Below, piece after piece: positions 17,895 to 25,903 of a DNA stretch of 47,592 bases. Origin of the DNA: Caulobacter sp. GTDB taxonomy: Bacteria; Pseudomonadota; Alphaproteobacteria; Caulobacterales; Caulobacteraceae. Within the stretch, counting starts at the first letter, position 1. Every line of letters starts with the position of its first letter. Below the pieces are notes generated by a model. It ran no database searches and was not told the DNA's origin. It worked only from the letters and a program-made list of their open reading frames with translations. Location of the stretch: NCBI GenBank assembly GCA_030645575.1, contig JAUSMJ010000025.1, positions 1 through 47,592 on the forward strand. Direction: 5' to 3'. Both the position numbers and the translations under genes were made by a program.

Positions 17895-18284
17895 ATGGCC
17901 AAGGAACCGGCTCGCGTAAAGAAGCGCGAACGCAAGAACATCACCTCGGGCGTGGCGCACGTGAACGCCTCGTTCAACAACACCATGATCACCATCACCG
18001 ACGCCCAGGGCAACACCATCTCCTGGTCGAGCGCCGGCGCCATGGGCTTCAAGGGGTCGCGCAAGTCGACGCCCTACGCCGCCCAGATGGCCGCCGAAGA
18101 CGCCGGCAAGAAGGCCGCCGAGCACGGTGTGAAGACCCTGGAAGTGAACGTCTCCGGTCCGGGTTCGGGCCGCGAGTCGGCCCTGCGCGCGCTGCAGGCC
18201 GCCGGCATGACGATCACCACCATCCGTGACGTGACTCCGATTCCGCATAACGGCTGCCGGCCGCCGAAGCGCCGGCGAGTCTGA
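17895..18284 (+). CDS. rpsK: 30S ribosomal protein S11
   Basis: 129 aa, full length. It contains the glycine-rich [19 protein letters not shown] and the C-terminal signature [17 protein letters not shown] followed by [19 protein letters not shown]11 forms part of the 30S platform and mRNA exit. rpsD, present between rpsK and rpoA in E. coli, is absent here, as in other alphaproteobacteria. Confidence 0.97.
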   Translation: MAKEPARVKKRERKNITSGVAHVNASFNNTMITITDAQGNTISWSSAGAMGFKGSRKSTPYAAQMAAEDAGKKAAEHGVKTLEVNVSGPGSGRESALRALQAAGMTITTIRDVTPIPHNGCRPPKRRRV

Positions 18285-18362
18285 GTTCTATTCGTTGACC
18301 CTCTCCCGTCGCCGGCCGTGCGTTTCGCGGCCGGCGAATACGCGTTCCAAGGACATCCGCCC

Positions 18363-19379
18363 GTGATCGAAAGAAACTGGAACGAGCTCATTCGCCCCGA
18401 AAAGCCGATGATCGAGACCGGCGCCGACGCCAGCCGCAAGGCGCGCATCGTCGCTGAACCCCTCGAGCGCGGTTTCGGTGTGACGCTCGGCAACGCGCTG
18501 CGTCGCGTTCTGCTCTCCTCCCTACAAGGGGCGGCCGTGACCGCCGTCCAGATCGACGGTGTGGTTCACGAGTTCTCCTCGCTGGAAGGCGTGCGCGAGG
18601 ACGTGGTCGATATCGTCCTCAACATCAAGCAGCTGGCCCTGCGGATGCACTCCGAAGGGCCCAAGCGCATGACCCTGCGGGCCACCGGCCCCGGCGTCAT
18701 CACGGCGGGCCAGATCGAAGTCCCCACCGACATCGAGATCCTCAACCCCGACCACGTGCTCTGCACCCTGGACGACGGCGCCAACGTGCGCATGGAGTTC
18801 ACGGTCAACAACGGCAAGGGCTACGTGCCCTCCGAGCAGAACCGTCCGGAAGACGCCCCGATCGGCCTGATCGCGGTTGACGCCCTCTATTCGCCGGTCA
18901 AGCGCGTCGCCTACCGCGTCGAGCCGACCCGTCAGGGTCAGTCGCTCGACTATGACAAGCTGGTGCTGGAAGTCGAAACCAACGGCGCCGTCGGTCCCGT
19001 GGACGCGGTGGCCTACGCCGCCCGTATCCTGCAGGACCAGCTGCAGATCTTCATCACCTTCGAAGAGCCCAAGGCCAAGACCGACGGCGAGGCGAAGCCC
19101 GAGCTGCCGTTCAACCCGGCGCTGCTGAAGAAGGTCGATGAGCTCGAGCTGTCGGTCCGTTCGGCCAACTGCCTGAAGAACGACAACATCGTCTACATCG
19201 GCGACCTGATCCAGAAGACGGAAGCGGAAATGCTCCGCACCCCGAACTTCGGCCGCAAGTCGCTGAACGAGATCAAGGAAGTGCTCGCGGGCATGAACCT
19301 GCATCTCGGCATGGACGTGCCCAACTGGCCGCCGGAAAACATCGAAGACCTGGCCAAGAAGTTCGAAGACCAGATCTAG
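18363..19379 (+). CDS. rpoA: DNA-directed RNA polymerase subunit alpha
   Basis: 338 aa from a GTG start at 18363 ([15 protein letters not shown]), the expected alphaproteobacterial N-terminus; reading upstream adds unconserved residues. The N-terminal dimerisation domain (residues 1-235) contains [23 protein letters not shown]. The C-terminal domain (about 255-320) has [12 protein letters not shown] and [16 protein letters not shown], the DNA UP-element and activator-binding helices. Cotranscribed with rpsM and rpsK. Confidence 0.98.
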   Translation: MIERNWNELIRPEKPMIETGADASRKARIVAEPLERGFGVTLGNALRRVLLSSLQGAAVTAVQIDGVVHEFSSLEGVREDVVDIVLNIKQLALRMHSEGPKRMTLRATGPGVITAGQIEVPTDIEILNPDHVLCTLDDGANVRMEFTVNNGKGYVPSEQNRPEDAPIGLIAVDALYSPVKRVAYRVEPTRQGQSLDYDKLVLEVETNGAVGPVDAVAYAARILQDQLQIFITFEEPKAKTDGEAKPELPFNPALLKKVDELELSVRSANCLKNDNIVYIGDLIQKTEAEMLRTPNFGRKSLNEIKEVLAGMNLHLGMDVPNWPPENIEDLAKKFEDQI

Positions 19380-19541
19380 TTCGCTTACCGCGCTATCTCC
19401 CGGATCGCCTGCAAGGGCGGTTCGGGGCCCATAGACGCCGCAACAGCGGTCGAGGGCCCCGGCGCTTCGTTCTGACCCAGGCGGGAAACAGGCTGGGATG
19501 GGTGACAACACTGCGGGCCAAGCGGCCCAGGAGAGACCACG

Positions 19542-19955
19542 ATGCGTCACGGTAAAGCACACCGTAAACTGGGTCGTACGACCGCTCACCGCATGGCGAT
19601 GTTCGCCAACATGTCGGCGAGCCTGATCAAGCACGAGCAGATCGTAACCACCCTGCCCAAGGCCAAGGAACTGCGCCCGATCGTCGAAAAGCTGATCACG
19701 CTGGGCAAGCGCGGCGACCTGCACGCCCGTCGCCAGGCGATCAGCCAGGTGCGCGACATCGAGCAGGTCGGCAAGCTCTTCGCCGTGCTCGGCCCGCGCT
19801 ACAAGGACCGCAACGGCGGCTACATCCGCGTGCTGAAGGCCGGCTTCCGCCACGGCGACAACGCCGCCATGGCGGTCATCGAGTTCGTCGATCGCGACCC
19901 GAAGGAAAAGGGCAAGGACTCCGGCCCGGTCCAGGACTTCAGCGGCGACGAATAG
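19542..19955 (+). CDS. rplQ: 50S ribosomal protein L17
   Basis: 137 aa. It begins [21 protein letters not shown], followed by [15 protein letters not shown]; both are diagnostic. L17 is near the tunnel exit. The gene is separated from rpoA by 162 nt that hold several GC-rich inverted repeats (for example CGGGCC/GGCCC just before the AGGAGAG ribosome site) but no gene. It is followed by a strong terminator, so it ends the operon. Confidence 0.97.
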   Translation: MRHGKAHRKLGRTTAHRMAMFANMSASLIKHEQIVTTLPKAKELRPIVEKLITLGKRGDLHARRQAISQVRDIEQVGKLFAVLGPRYKDRNGGYIRVLKAGFRHGDNAAMAVIEFVDRDPKEKGKDSGPVQDFSGDE

Positions 19956-19984
19956 TCGGCCGCGCGAGCGACCCGAAATTCTGA

Positions 19985-20012
19985 AAGGCCCCGGAGCGAT
20001 CCGGGGCCTTTT
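19985..20012 (+). terminator. Rho-independent terminator of the alpha operon
   Basis: An 11-bp perfect stem, AAGGCCCCGGA / TCCGGGGCCTT, with a GCGA tetraloop, runs into TTTT. It lies 30 nt after the rplQ stop and closes the ribosomal cluster. Confidence 0.95.
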
Positions 20013-20173
20013 GCTTTGGGGCGGTGGCGTGGAGGAGGGGCATCTGACGTCGGGAATGGGTGGGGAGCGGAAGTGCTGAGAGTCAGCCTTTGCGTCGATT
20101 GCGGATACCAAACACCCCCTGGAATCCGCCCGCCTGTTCCATCGCCAGCGCGAGGGGCAGCCCCGCTTTCTCC

Positions 20174-20457
20174 CCGCTCATCCTCGCGGAAGCGAGGACC
20201 CAGGTTTACGGCCAGTGCACTCACCTCAAGGGATGTCTGGCGCCGAGCCTGGAAGATCGAACTGATCGCGAAGACCAATCCCGGCTGGCGGGATCTGTTC
20301 CGGACATTTTCTGAGCCTCCCCCTGAACCCCACTCACGTCGCGGAAGGAAGGACCCGGTTCATTCGATGTAGTGGCTCATCGCGGTGTTGGCGAACAGCG
20401 GCTGCCGTGAGTGCAGCGGCCGTAAACCTGGGTCCTCGCTTCCGCGAGGATGAGCGG
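20174..20457. repeat. Paired inverted palindromic elements (40-nt perfect arms)
   Basis: This 540-nt stretch between rplQ and a toxin remnant has no convincing gene. It holds two 40-nt arms in perfect inverted orientation, 20174-20213 and 20418-20457, extending with two mismatches to about 52 nt each. Each arm itself contains the small palindrome CCTCGCGGAAGCGAGG. A degenerate third copy lies at about 20328-20355. The same family recurs at 28794-28943, so this is a dispersed mobile-type palindrome (REP doublet or MITE-like). No target duplication was identified. Confidence 0.85.
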
Positions 20458-20549
20458 TAAGAAGGAGGAGTTGGGGTCCGCAATGGGTCGGAAGCGGTCC
20501 CTGCCGGCTACCCGCGGTCAATGTTATACGGCCTTCACCCGTCGGCGCC

Positions 20550-20771
20550 TCACCCCGGCCGTCTTGCCCCGTGGCGGATCTGAACGATCACCACCCGCTT
20601 CACCGAAACCCGGTAGCGGAGAATGTAAGGGCGGACCGTAACGAGTTCTCGCAGCCCCGAGGCGGCCATCCAGAGCGCCTCACTGATCCGTACCGCGGCC
20701 GACAGGTTGTCCTTGGCGATGTGGCTGGCAATGTCGTCCAGGTCGGCGAGCGCTGACCGCGACCAGACTAC
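20550..20771 (-). pseudogene. Decayed ParE/RelE-family toxin
   Basis: The minus strand reads 73 open codons beginning VWSRSALADLDDIASHIAKD and ending RYRV...IRHGARRPG, a clear ParE-like toxin pattern. Two defects are visible. First, the frame has no ATG, GTG or TTG before the conserved VWS; the preceding codons are GTA and an in-frame TAA. Second, after AAVRISEALWMAASGL it jumps to RELVTVRPYI, omitting the roughly 13-residue PxxGRxG-type loop that normally lies there. It overlaps the stop of the antitoxin gene. Probably inactive; not previously called as a gene because no start is available. Confidence 0.7.
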
Positions 20772-20980
20772 TTAAGCCACGACCTTGGCATCGGCTTGTA
20801 GTCAGGCGTCCCCCAGGTTTTCAGCCAGGCGGCGACGTCCTCGTGCGGCACACATCGGCCGGCGGCGAGATCTGCTTCTGCTTCCGCGATCAGCCGCGCA
20901 TCAGCTTCCTCATCGACCTCGTCGAAAAAGTCGAAGTCCGGTGCTGGCGTTTCGCGGAAGCCGGGTTTGTCTTCGGGCAC
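20768..20980 (-). CDS. Antitoxin-like protein of a ParDE/RelBE-type pair
   Basis: 70 aa, acidic. The C-terminal half AEADLAAGRCVPHEDVAAWLKTWGTPD matches the pattern of short antitoxins that pair with ParE/RelE toxins (GR.VPHE.V..WL.SWGT). It lies upstream of and overlaps the decayed toxin frame, the usual antitoxin-toxin order. With the toxin broken it is an orphan and might still bind a toxin encoded elsewhere (inference). Confidence 0.75.
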   Translation of the reverse strand: MPEDKPGFRETPAPDFDFFDEVDEEADARLIAEAEADLAAGRCVPHEDVAAWLKTWGTPDYKPMPRSWLK

Positions 20981-21023
20981 ACGGCAAATCTACCGCGATC
21001 TTGCCGCGAAATCAATCGGGACA

Positions 21024-21890
21024 CTACTCCCGCGTCAGGTCCTGACGCTGGAACAGCCAGACGGCGAGGGCGGTCAGGCCGGCGATCCAGGCCAGCAGCG
21101 CGGCGAGCGCCACGGGCCAGTCGATCGCCGTCGCGAACCCCATCCGCGAAGGCGACAGGGCGGCCTTCAGCAGGTCGGCCTGCAGGACCGGAAAGCCCAG
21201 CAGATACCGCAGGGGCGGCTCCAGCGGGTTGTCGAACCCCTTCTGCAGCTGGCTGACGACGAAACCCTGCACGACCCACAGGCCGACGGGGACCAGCAGG
21301 GCGGCGAGGCCCGCGCGGGTCGCCACGGCGATCACGGTCGCCAGCGCGCCCAGCGCCATCATCTCGAGGAAGGCGATGCAGAATATCCCGGCCAGCTGGG
21401 CGTTGGTGTTGCCTTCCGCCGCCGCCCAGACGACGCCGCCGCCGGTCAGCACCGCAGACAGCAATCCCGAGACGATCCCGCCGACCGCCAGCAGGCCCAG
21501 GCCGGTCACGGTCACCAGGCCGAATGTCGCCAGCTTGGCCAGCAACAGGTTTGCGCGCGTGTTGCGCGGAGTCAGGAAGCGCCAGGTCTCCCAGCGGTAA
21601 TCGCCGGCCAGGATGGCCGAGGCGGCGATCAGGAAGAACAGCTGGACGATGAAGAAGTTGGAGCCGGAGACGGCCTCGACCGCCTGGTTGAGCAGGGCGA
21701 CCGGCGCGCGGCCCAGCATCGCCGCCGGGTTTCCCTCCGCGGCGGCCTTGCCCAGCAGATGGCGCATGAACAGGCCCTGGACCAGGCCGATGGCGATGCT
21801 CACCAGCGGCACGAAGGCCAGGCTCCAGAACACCGTTCCGCGCGCCTTGAAAAAGCGCAGGCGTTCGGCGGCGAAGGCGTCAGCCAGCAT
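21024..21890 (-). CDS. ABC-2 type transporter permease
   Basis: 288 aa with about six hydrophobic segments and a large loop after the first (residues 40-75). The layout is that of ABC-2 permeases of the CcmB/NatB/bacitracin-exporter kind. GDYRWETWRFLTPRNTR matches the conserved cytoplasmic segment of this family. The start overlaps the end of the ATPase gene by 11 nt, so the pair is co-translated. Substrate unknown; export of a lipid, peptide or drug is possible. Confidence 0.85.
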   Translation of the reverse strand: MLADAFAAERLRFFKARGTVFWSLAFVPLVSIAIGLVQGLFMRHLLGKAAAEGNPAAMLGRAPVALLNQAVEAVSGSNFFIVQLFFLIAASAILAGDYRWETWRFLTPRNTRANLLLAKLATFGLVTVTGLGLLAVGGIVSGLLSAVLTGGGVVWAAAEGNTNAQLAGIFCIAFLEMMALGALATVIAVATRAGLAALLVPVGLWVVQGFVVSQLQKGFDNPLEPPLRYLLGFPVLQADLLKAALSPSRMGFATAIDWPVALAALLAWIAGLTALAVWLFQRQDLTRE

Positions 21891-22773
21891 CGGTCTCTCC
21901 CGTATGGCTGAGGAACACCTTCTCCAGGTCGCCGCCGATCCAGCGGGCCTCGGTGATCTCGACCTTGGCCTTGACCAGCGCGGCGATCAGGGCCGGGGCC
22001 TCGGCGCGGGGCAGGGCGGCGAACACCGCGTCCGGGCCGTCGGCCACGCCCCGGTCGCCGAGAATCTCCAGCACCCTGGCCGTCGGGCTGGCCAGCAGCC
22101 GCAGCCGCTCGCCCACCGCCGTCAGGCTGTCGACCCGACCCTCGGCGACCAGCTTGCCGCGGTCGAGGATGGCCACGGCGTCGCAGACCCGCTGCACCTC
22201 GTCCAGCTGGTGGCTGGCCAGGATGATGGTCACCCCGTCGCGGTCGGCCAGTTCGCGCATCAGGGCGCGCATCTCCAGGATGCCGGCCGGGTCCATGCCG
22301 CTGGTCGGCTCGTCGAGGATCAGCAGCTCGGGCCGCGTCAGCAGGGCGGCCGCCAGCGCCAGGCGCTGCTTCATGCCCACCGAATAGCCGCCCACCTTAC
22401 GGTCGGCGGCCTCGGTCAGGGCGACGCGGGTCAGCCAGCCGTCGATGTCGGGGGCCTTCTCGCCCGACGCCAGGGCCAGCATGCGCAGCGTCTCGCGGCC
22501 GGTCAGCCAGGGCAGGAAGCGCGGCGTCTCGATGACCGCCCCGATCCGCCGCAGCGCCTTGATGTCGCCGGCCTTCTCGCCCAGCAGCCGGGTCTCGCCG
22601 GTGGTCGGCCGGACCAGGCCCAGCACGATGCGGAACAGGGTGCTCTTGCCCGCGCCGTTGGGGCCCAGGATGCCGAAGATCCCGCCGCGCGGAATGTTCA
22701 GCGTCAGACCGTCCAGCGCCTTGACCGTTCCATAGGCCTTGCTCACGCCGGCGGCCTCGAGGGCGAAACTCAT
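21880..22773 (-). CDS. ABC transporter ATP-binding protein
   Basis: 297 aa from ATG 22773 (MSFALEAAGVSKAYG). A longer reading to 22851 adds an unconserved leader across the divergent gap. Walker A GPNGAGKST, signature YSVGMKQRL, Walker B LLILDEPTSGMDP and the H-loop ILASHQLDEV are all present. The C-terminal 80 residues resemble the extension of antibiotic/lantibiotic-type exporters. It energises the permease encoded immediately downstream. Divergent from the phosphodiesterase gene. Confidence 0.9.
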   Translation of the reverse strand: MSFALEAAGVSKAYGTVKALDGLTLNIPRGGIFGILGPNGAGKSTLFRIVLGLVRPTTGETRLLGEKAGDIKALRRIGAVIETPRFLPWLTGRETLRMLALASGEKAPDIDGWLTRVALTEAADRKVGGYSVGMKQRLALAAALLTRPELLILDEPTSGMDPAGILEMRALMRELADRDGVTIILASHQLDEVQRVCDAVAILDRGKLVAEGRVDSLTAVGERLRLLASPTARVLEILGDRGVADGPDAVFAALPRAEAPALIAALVKAKVEITEARWIGGDLEKVFLSHTGETDAG

Positions 22774-22892
22774 GGGGTCATCCGGCGGGCCGCTCCCGGT
22801 CATCATCGCGTGACAGAGGGGGACTATGACGGGCTCCCTTGAGTCCGCCAAGCGGGCCGGTACAGATGGGCGTCGGGCCCCCGGGAAACGTC

Positions 22893-24116
22893 ATGATCGC
22901 CTTCGTTCGCCGCATCGTCCTGGCCGTGACGGCCCTGGTCCTGCTCGCCGTCCCCGCCCTGGCGGCCGAGCGGGCGCCGGTGATCCTGGTGTCGATCGAC
23001 GGCTTCCGCGCCGACTATGCGTTGCGCGGACTGACGCCGACCCTGGCCGGCCTGGCGGCGGAGGGCGCCTGGGCGCCGGACGGCATGGCGCCGTCGTTTC
23101 CGGTCAACACCTTCCCCAACCACTACACCCTGATCACCGGGCTGCGGCCCGATCACCACGGCCTGACTGACAACACGGTGTATGACGCCGCCCGGCCGGG
23201 GGTGAAGTTCAGCATGGGCGCCCGCGACCAGGTGCAGGACGCCTTCTGGTGGGACGGCGGCGAGCCGGTCTGGGTGACGGCCGAGCAGAAGGGGCTGCGG
23301 GCCTTCACCATGTACTGGCCGGGCTCGGAGGCGGCGATCCACGGCGTGCGCCCCAGCCAGTGGTTCGTCTATGACGAAAAGGACCCGGCCTTCGCCCGCG
23401 TGGACCGGGTGCTGGCCTGGCTCGATCTGCCGGCGGACCAGCGGCCAAACTTCATGACCCTCTATTTCGAGGAGGTTGACACCCAGGGCCACTGGACGAG
23501 CCCGAATGGCGCGCGGCTGAACGAGGCGCTCGGCAATGTCGACGCCGCCCTGGCCCGACTGGTGGCCGGCCTGAAGGCGAGGGGGCTCTACGACAGGGTC
23601 AATCTGGTGGTGGTCGCCGACCATGGCATGGCCGAGACCTCGCCAGACAGGGTGGTGTTCCTCGATGACCTGGCGCCGATCGCCGAGGTCACGCCGGTGA
23701 CCCTGGGCACGGTGTCGGGCCTGATCGCACGCACGCCGGGCGCGGAGGCGGCCCTGGTCGGCAAACATCCGCACGTCGAATGCTGGCGCAAGGGCGAGCT
23801 GCCGGCGCGCTTCCACTACGGGACCCACGACCGGATCCCGCCGATCATCTGCCTGCCCGAGACCGGCTGGGTGTTCACCTCGCGCGAATGGTACGCGCGC
23901 CGGCCGCTGACCGGCCCGGCCGGATCGCATGGCTACGATCCCGAAGACCCGGCCATGCGGGCGCTGTTCGTCGCCCACGGTCCGGCGTTCGGGCCCGGTG
24001 TGCGGCTGCCGGTGTTCGACAACGTGTCGGTCTATCCGCTGCTCATGAAACTGCTGGGCCTGGCGCCGCGACCCAACGACGGCGATCCGGCGGCGACCGC
24101 GCCCGCCCTGCGGTGA
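22893..24116 (+). CDS. Secreted ectonucleotide pyrophosphatase/phosphodiesterase (ENPP family)
   Basis: 407 aa with signal peptide ending ALA-A (residues 1-25). Alkaline-phosphatase-superfamily metal and nucleophile motifs are in order: SIDGFRAD (D36), FPVNTFPNHYTLITG with the nucleophile Thr at 73, FEEVDTQGH, VVVADHGM and the C-terminal GSHGYDPE with metal-ligand His. This is the NPP subfamily that cleaves nucleotide or phospholipid phosphodiesters. It lies in the same window as a secreted deaminase, which would fit extracellular nucleotide scavenging (inference). Confidence 0.88.
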   Translation: MIAFVRRIVLAVTALVLLAVPALAAERAPVILVSIDGFRADYALRGLTPTLAGLAAEGAWAPDGMAPSFPVNTFPNHYTLITGLRPDHHGLTDNTVYDAARPGVKFSMGARDQVQDAFWWDGGEPVWVTAEQKGLRAFTMYWPGSEAAIHGVRPSQWFVYDEKDPAFARVDRVLAWLDLPADQRPNFMTLYFEEVDTQGHWTSPNGARLNEALGNVDAALARLVAGLKARGLYDRVNLVVVADHGMAETSPDRVVFLDDLAPIAEVTPVTLGTVSGLIARTPGAEAALVGKHPHVECWRKGELPARFHYGTHDRIPPIICLPETGWVFTSREWYARRPLTGPAGSHGYDPEDPAMRALFVAHGPAFGPGVRLPVFDNVSVYPLLMKLLGLAPRPNDGDPAATAPALR

Positions 24117-24229
24117 GAGCCTGGCGTCGCCCTGGCCGGACGTGCTGTCGTGCGACAATGGTGAACGGCTGATCGAAACCCGCATTGCCGTCAACCACGC
24201 CGGGCCGGGGTCGCTGAAGGAGCATCCGG

Positions 24230-24493
24230 ATGACCACGACTTGCCCTTCTCCCAGGGGGAGAAGGAGGGGCCCGCACCGCGAAGCGGTGTGGGAGGTTGA
24301 GGGGGTAAGGCGCCTCCGGACCGTCCCGACCCAGACCGACGCCGGCGCCATCCTGTCGCTGGGAAATTGGGACAAGGGCGGCTGGACGCAACTCGATATC
24401 GGGCGCATGGACAGCGCCAAACTGGCCGATCTGGTGCGCCTCGCCTGGCGTCAGGTCGCGCCGAAACGACTGAGCGCTGGGGAGCGACCATGA
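24230..24493 (+). pseudogene. Possible C-terminal remnant of a YjbR/MmcQ-type protein, with an inserted palindrome
   Basis: The open frame from 24230 to the TGA at 24493 first runs through a palindromic repeat (24239-24305) whose translation is meaningless. It then reads GNWDKGGWTQLDIGRMDSAK and LVRLAWRQVAPKRL, the ending expected for YjbR/MmcQ-like (DUF419) DNA-binding-fold proteins of about 110-120 aa. No matching N-terminal half is recognisable upstream. It may be a gene disrupted by the repeat, or a diverged small protein. The TGA overlaps the MFS start (ATGA), so translation of this frame could feed the transporter. The rest of the 24117-24489 gap shows nothing else. Confidence 0.45.
24239..24305. 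repeat. Single palindromic repeat copy (CTTCTCCC...GGGAGAAGG type)
   Basis: CCTTCTCCC-like arm CCCTTCTCCC then GGGGGAGAAGG, GCACCGCGAAGCGGTG and a GGTTGAGGGGG tail. It shares its head hairpin with the doublets at 27332-27454 and 41861-42023 but stands alone here, in front of the possible YjbR remnant. Confidence 0.7.
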
Positions 24494-25794
24494 CCGATCA
24501 ACAGCAGGCGGCCGCGCCCGGCGGCCGCCGCGCCGCGTTCGGCTTCATCTTCGCCCTGGCGGTGATGAACGCGATCTCGTTCGGCATCATGATTCCGATC
24601 CTGCCCAACCTGATCAAGCAGTTCACCGGCGGCGACACGGCCGCCGCCTCGGTGTGGAACGTGGTGTTCATGGTCACCTGGGGGCTGATGCAGTTCGTCA
24701 TCGGCCCGATCCTGGGGATGTATTCGGACCGCTACGGCCGCCGCCCGGTGCTGCTGCTCTCGCTGCTCGGCCTGGCGGTGGATTTCCTGTTCATGGCCCT
24801 GGCCCCCAGCCTGGTCTGGCTGCTGGTCGGGCGGATGCTCAACGGCATGACGGCGGCCAGCTTCTCGACCGCCAACGCCTATGTCGCCGACGTCACCCCG
24901 CCGGAGCAGCGGGCCAAGGTGTTCGGCTGGATGGGCTCGGCCTTCAGCTTCGGCTTCCTGGTCGGGCCCGTGCTGGGCGGCTACCTGGGCAAGATCAGCA
25001 TGACCATGGCCGATGTGACGGTGGCCGGCCTGACCATCGACATGGCCCTGCGGCTGCCGTTCTTCGTCGCCGCCGGCCTGACCCTGGTCAACGTCCTGTA
25101 CGGACTGCTGGTGCTGCCGGAATCGCTGCCGCCGGAACGGCGGGCGGCGCGGTTCGAATGGACGAAGGCCAACCCGGTCGGGTCGCTGAAGCTGCTGCGA
25201 TCGCATCCCGACCTGCTGGGCCTGGCGACGGTGCTGTTCCTGTTCCAGCTGGCGCACATGGTGCTGCCCAGCATCTTCGTCCTTTACACGGGCTATCGCT
25301 ACGGCTGGACGCCGGACTTCATGGGCCTGACCATGGGCCTGACCGGCATTCTGGGCATCGGCGTGTCGATCTTCCTGGTCCAGCCCGTGGTCCGGCGGAT
25401 CGGCGAGAAGGGCGCGCTGCTGGTCGGCGCCGGTTTCGGCGCCCTGGGCTTCGCCATCTACGGCTTCGCGCCGACCACGGGGATGTATCTGGTCGGCACG
25501 CCGGTGTTCTCCCTGATCGGGCTGGTGACGCCGGGCCTGATGGGGCTGATGAGCCGCCGCGTCACGCCGCGGGAACAGGGCCAGCTGCAGGGCGCGAACC
25601 AGAGCGTGCAGGGGATTTCCTCGATCCTCGGGCCGGCGATGTTCGGCCTGGTCTTCGCCTGGTCGGTGCACAACGATCGCACGCTGCACCTGCCCGGACT
25701 GGCCATCTGGGTAGCCTCCGGCCTGATGGCGGCGGCCTTCCTGATCGGCCTGACCGTGGCCCGCCCGCCGCGGGCGGTGGAAGCAGCCGGATAG
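24490..25794 (+). CDS. MFS transporter, tetracycline-resistance-like (DHA1) type
   Basis: 434 aa from ATG 24490, with twelve hydrophobic segments. Motif A, GMYSDRYGRRPVLLLS, follows TM2, and the TM5 segment FLVGPVLGGYLG matches the antiporter motif of drug/H+ exporters. Overall it resembles the TetA/YdhL group. The substrate cannot be told from sequence. The start overlaps the stop of the preceding remnant. No TetR-type regulator is adjacent, so a dedicated tetracycline system is unlikely. Confidence 0.87.
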   Translation: MTDQQQAAAPGGRRAAFGFIFALAVMNAISFGIMIPILPNLIKQFTGGDTAAASVWNVVFMVTWGLMQFVIGPILGMYSDRYGRRPVLLLSLLGLAVDFLFMALAPSLVWLLVGRMLNGMTAASFSTANAYVADVTPPEQRAKVFGWMGSAFSFGFLVGPVLGGYLGKISMTMADVTVAGLTIDMALRLPFFVAAGLTLVNVLYGLLVLPESLPPERRAARFEWTKANPVGSLKLLRSHPDLLGLATVLFLFQLAHMVLPSIFVLYTGYRYGWTPDFMGLTMGLTGILGIGVSIFLVQPVVRRIGEKGALLVGAGFGALGFAIYGFAPTTGMYLVGTPVFSLIGLVTPGLMGLMSRRVTPREQGQLQGANQSVQGISSILGPAMFGLVFAWSVHNDRTLHLPGLAIWVASGLMAAAFLIGLTVARPPRAVEAAG

Positions 25795-25903
25795 CGCCCG
25801 TCCTCCATCGAGGAGGAGGGCTTTCCGTGATAGGATCGCGCCATCATTGCGCCCGAAATCTTCGCTGCAGTGCGGAAGGGGCAAACTTGATCTGAAAGAT
25901 CTC

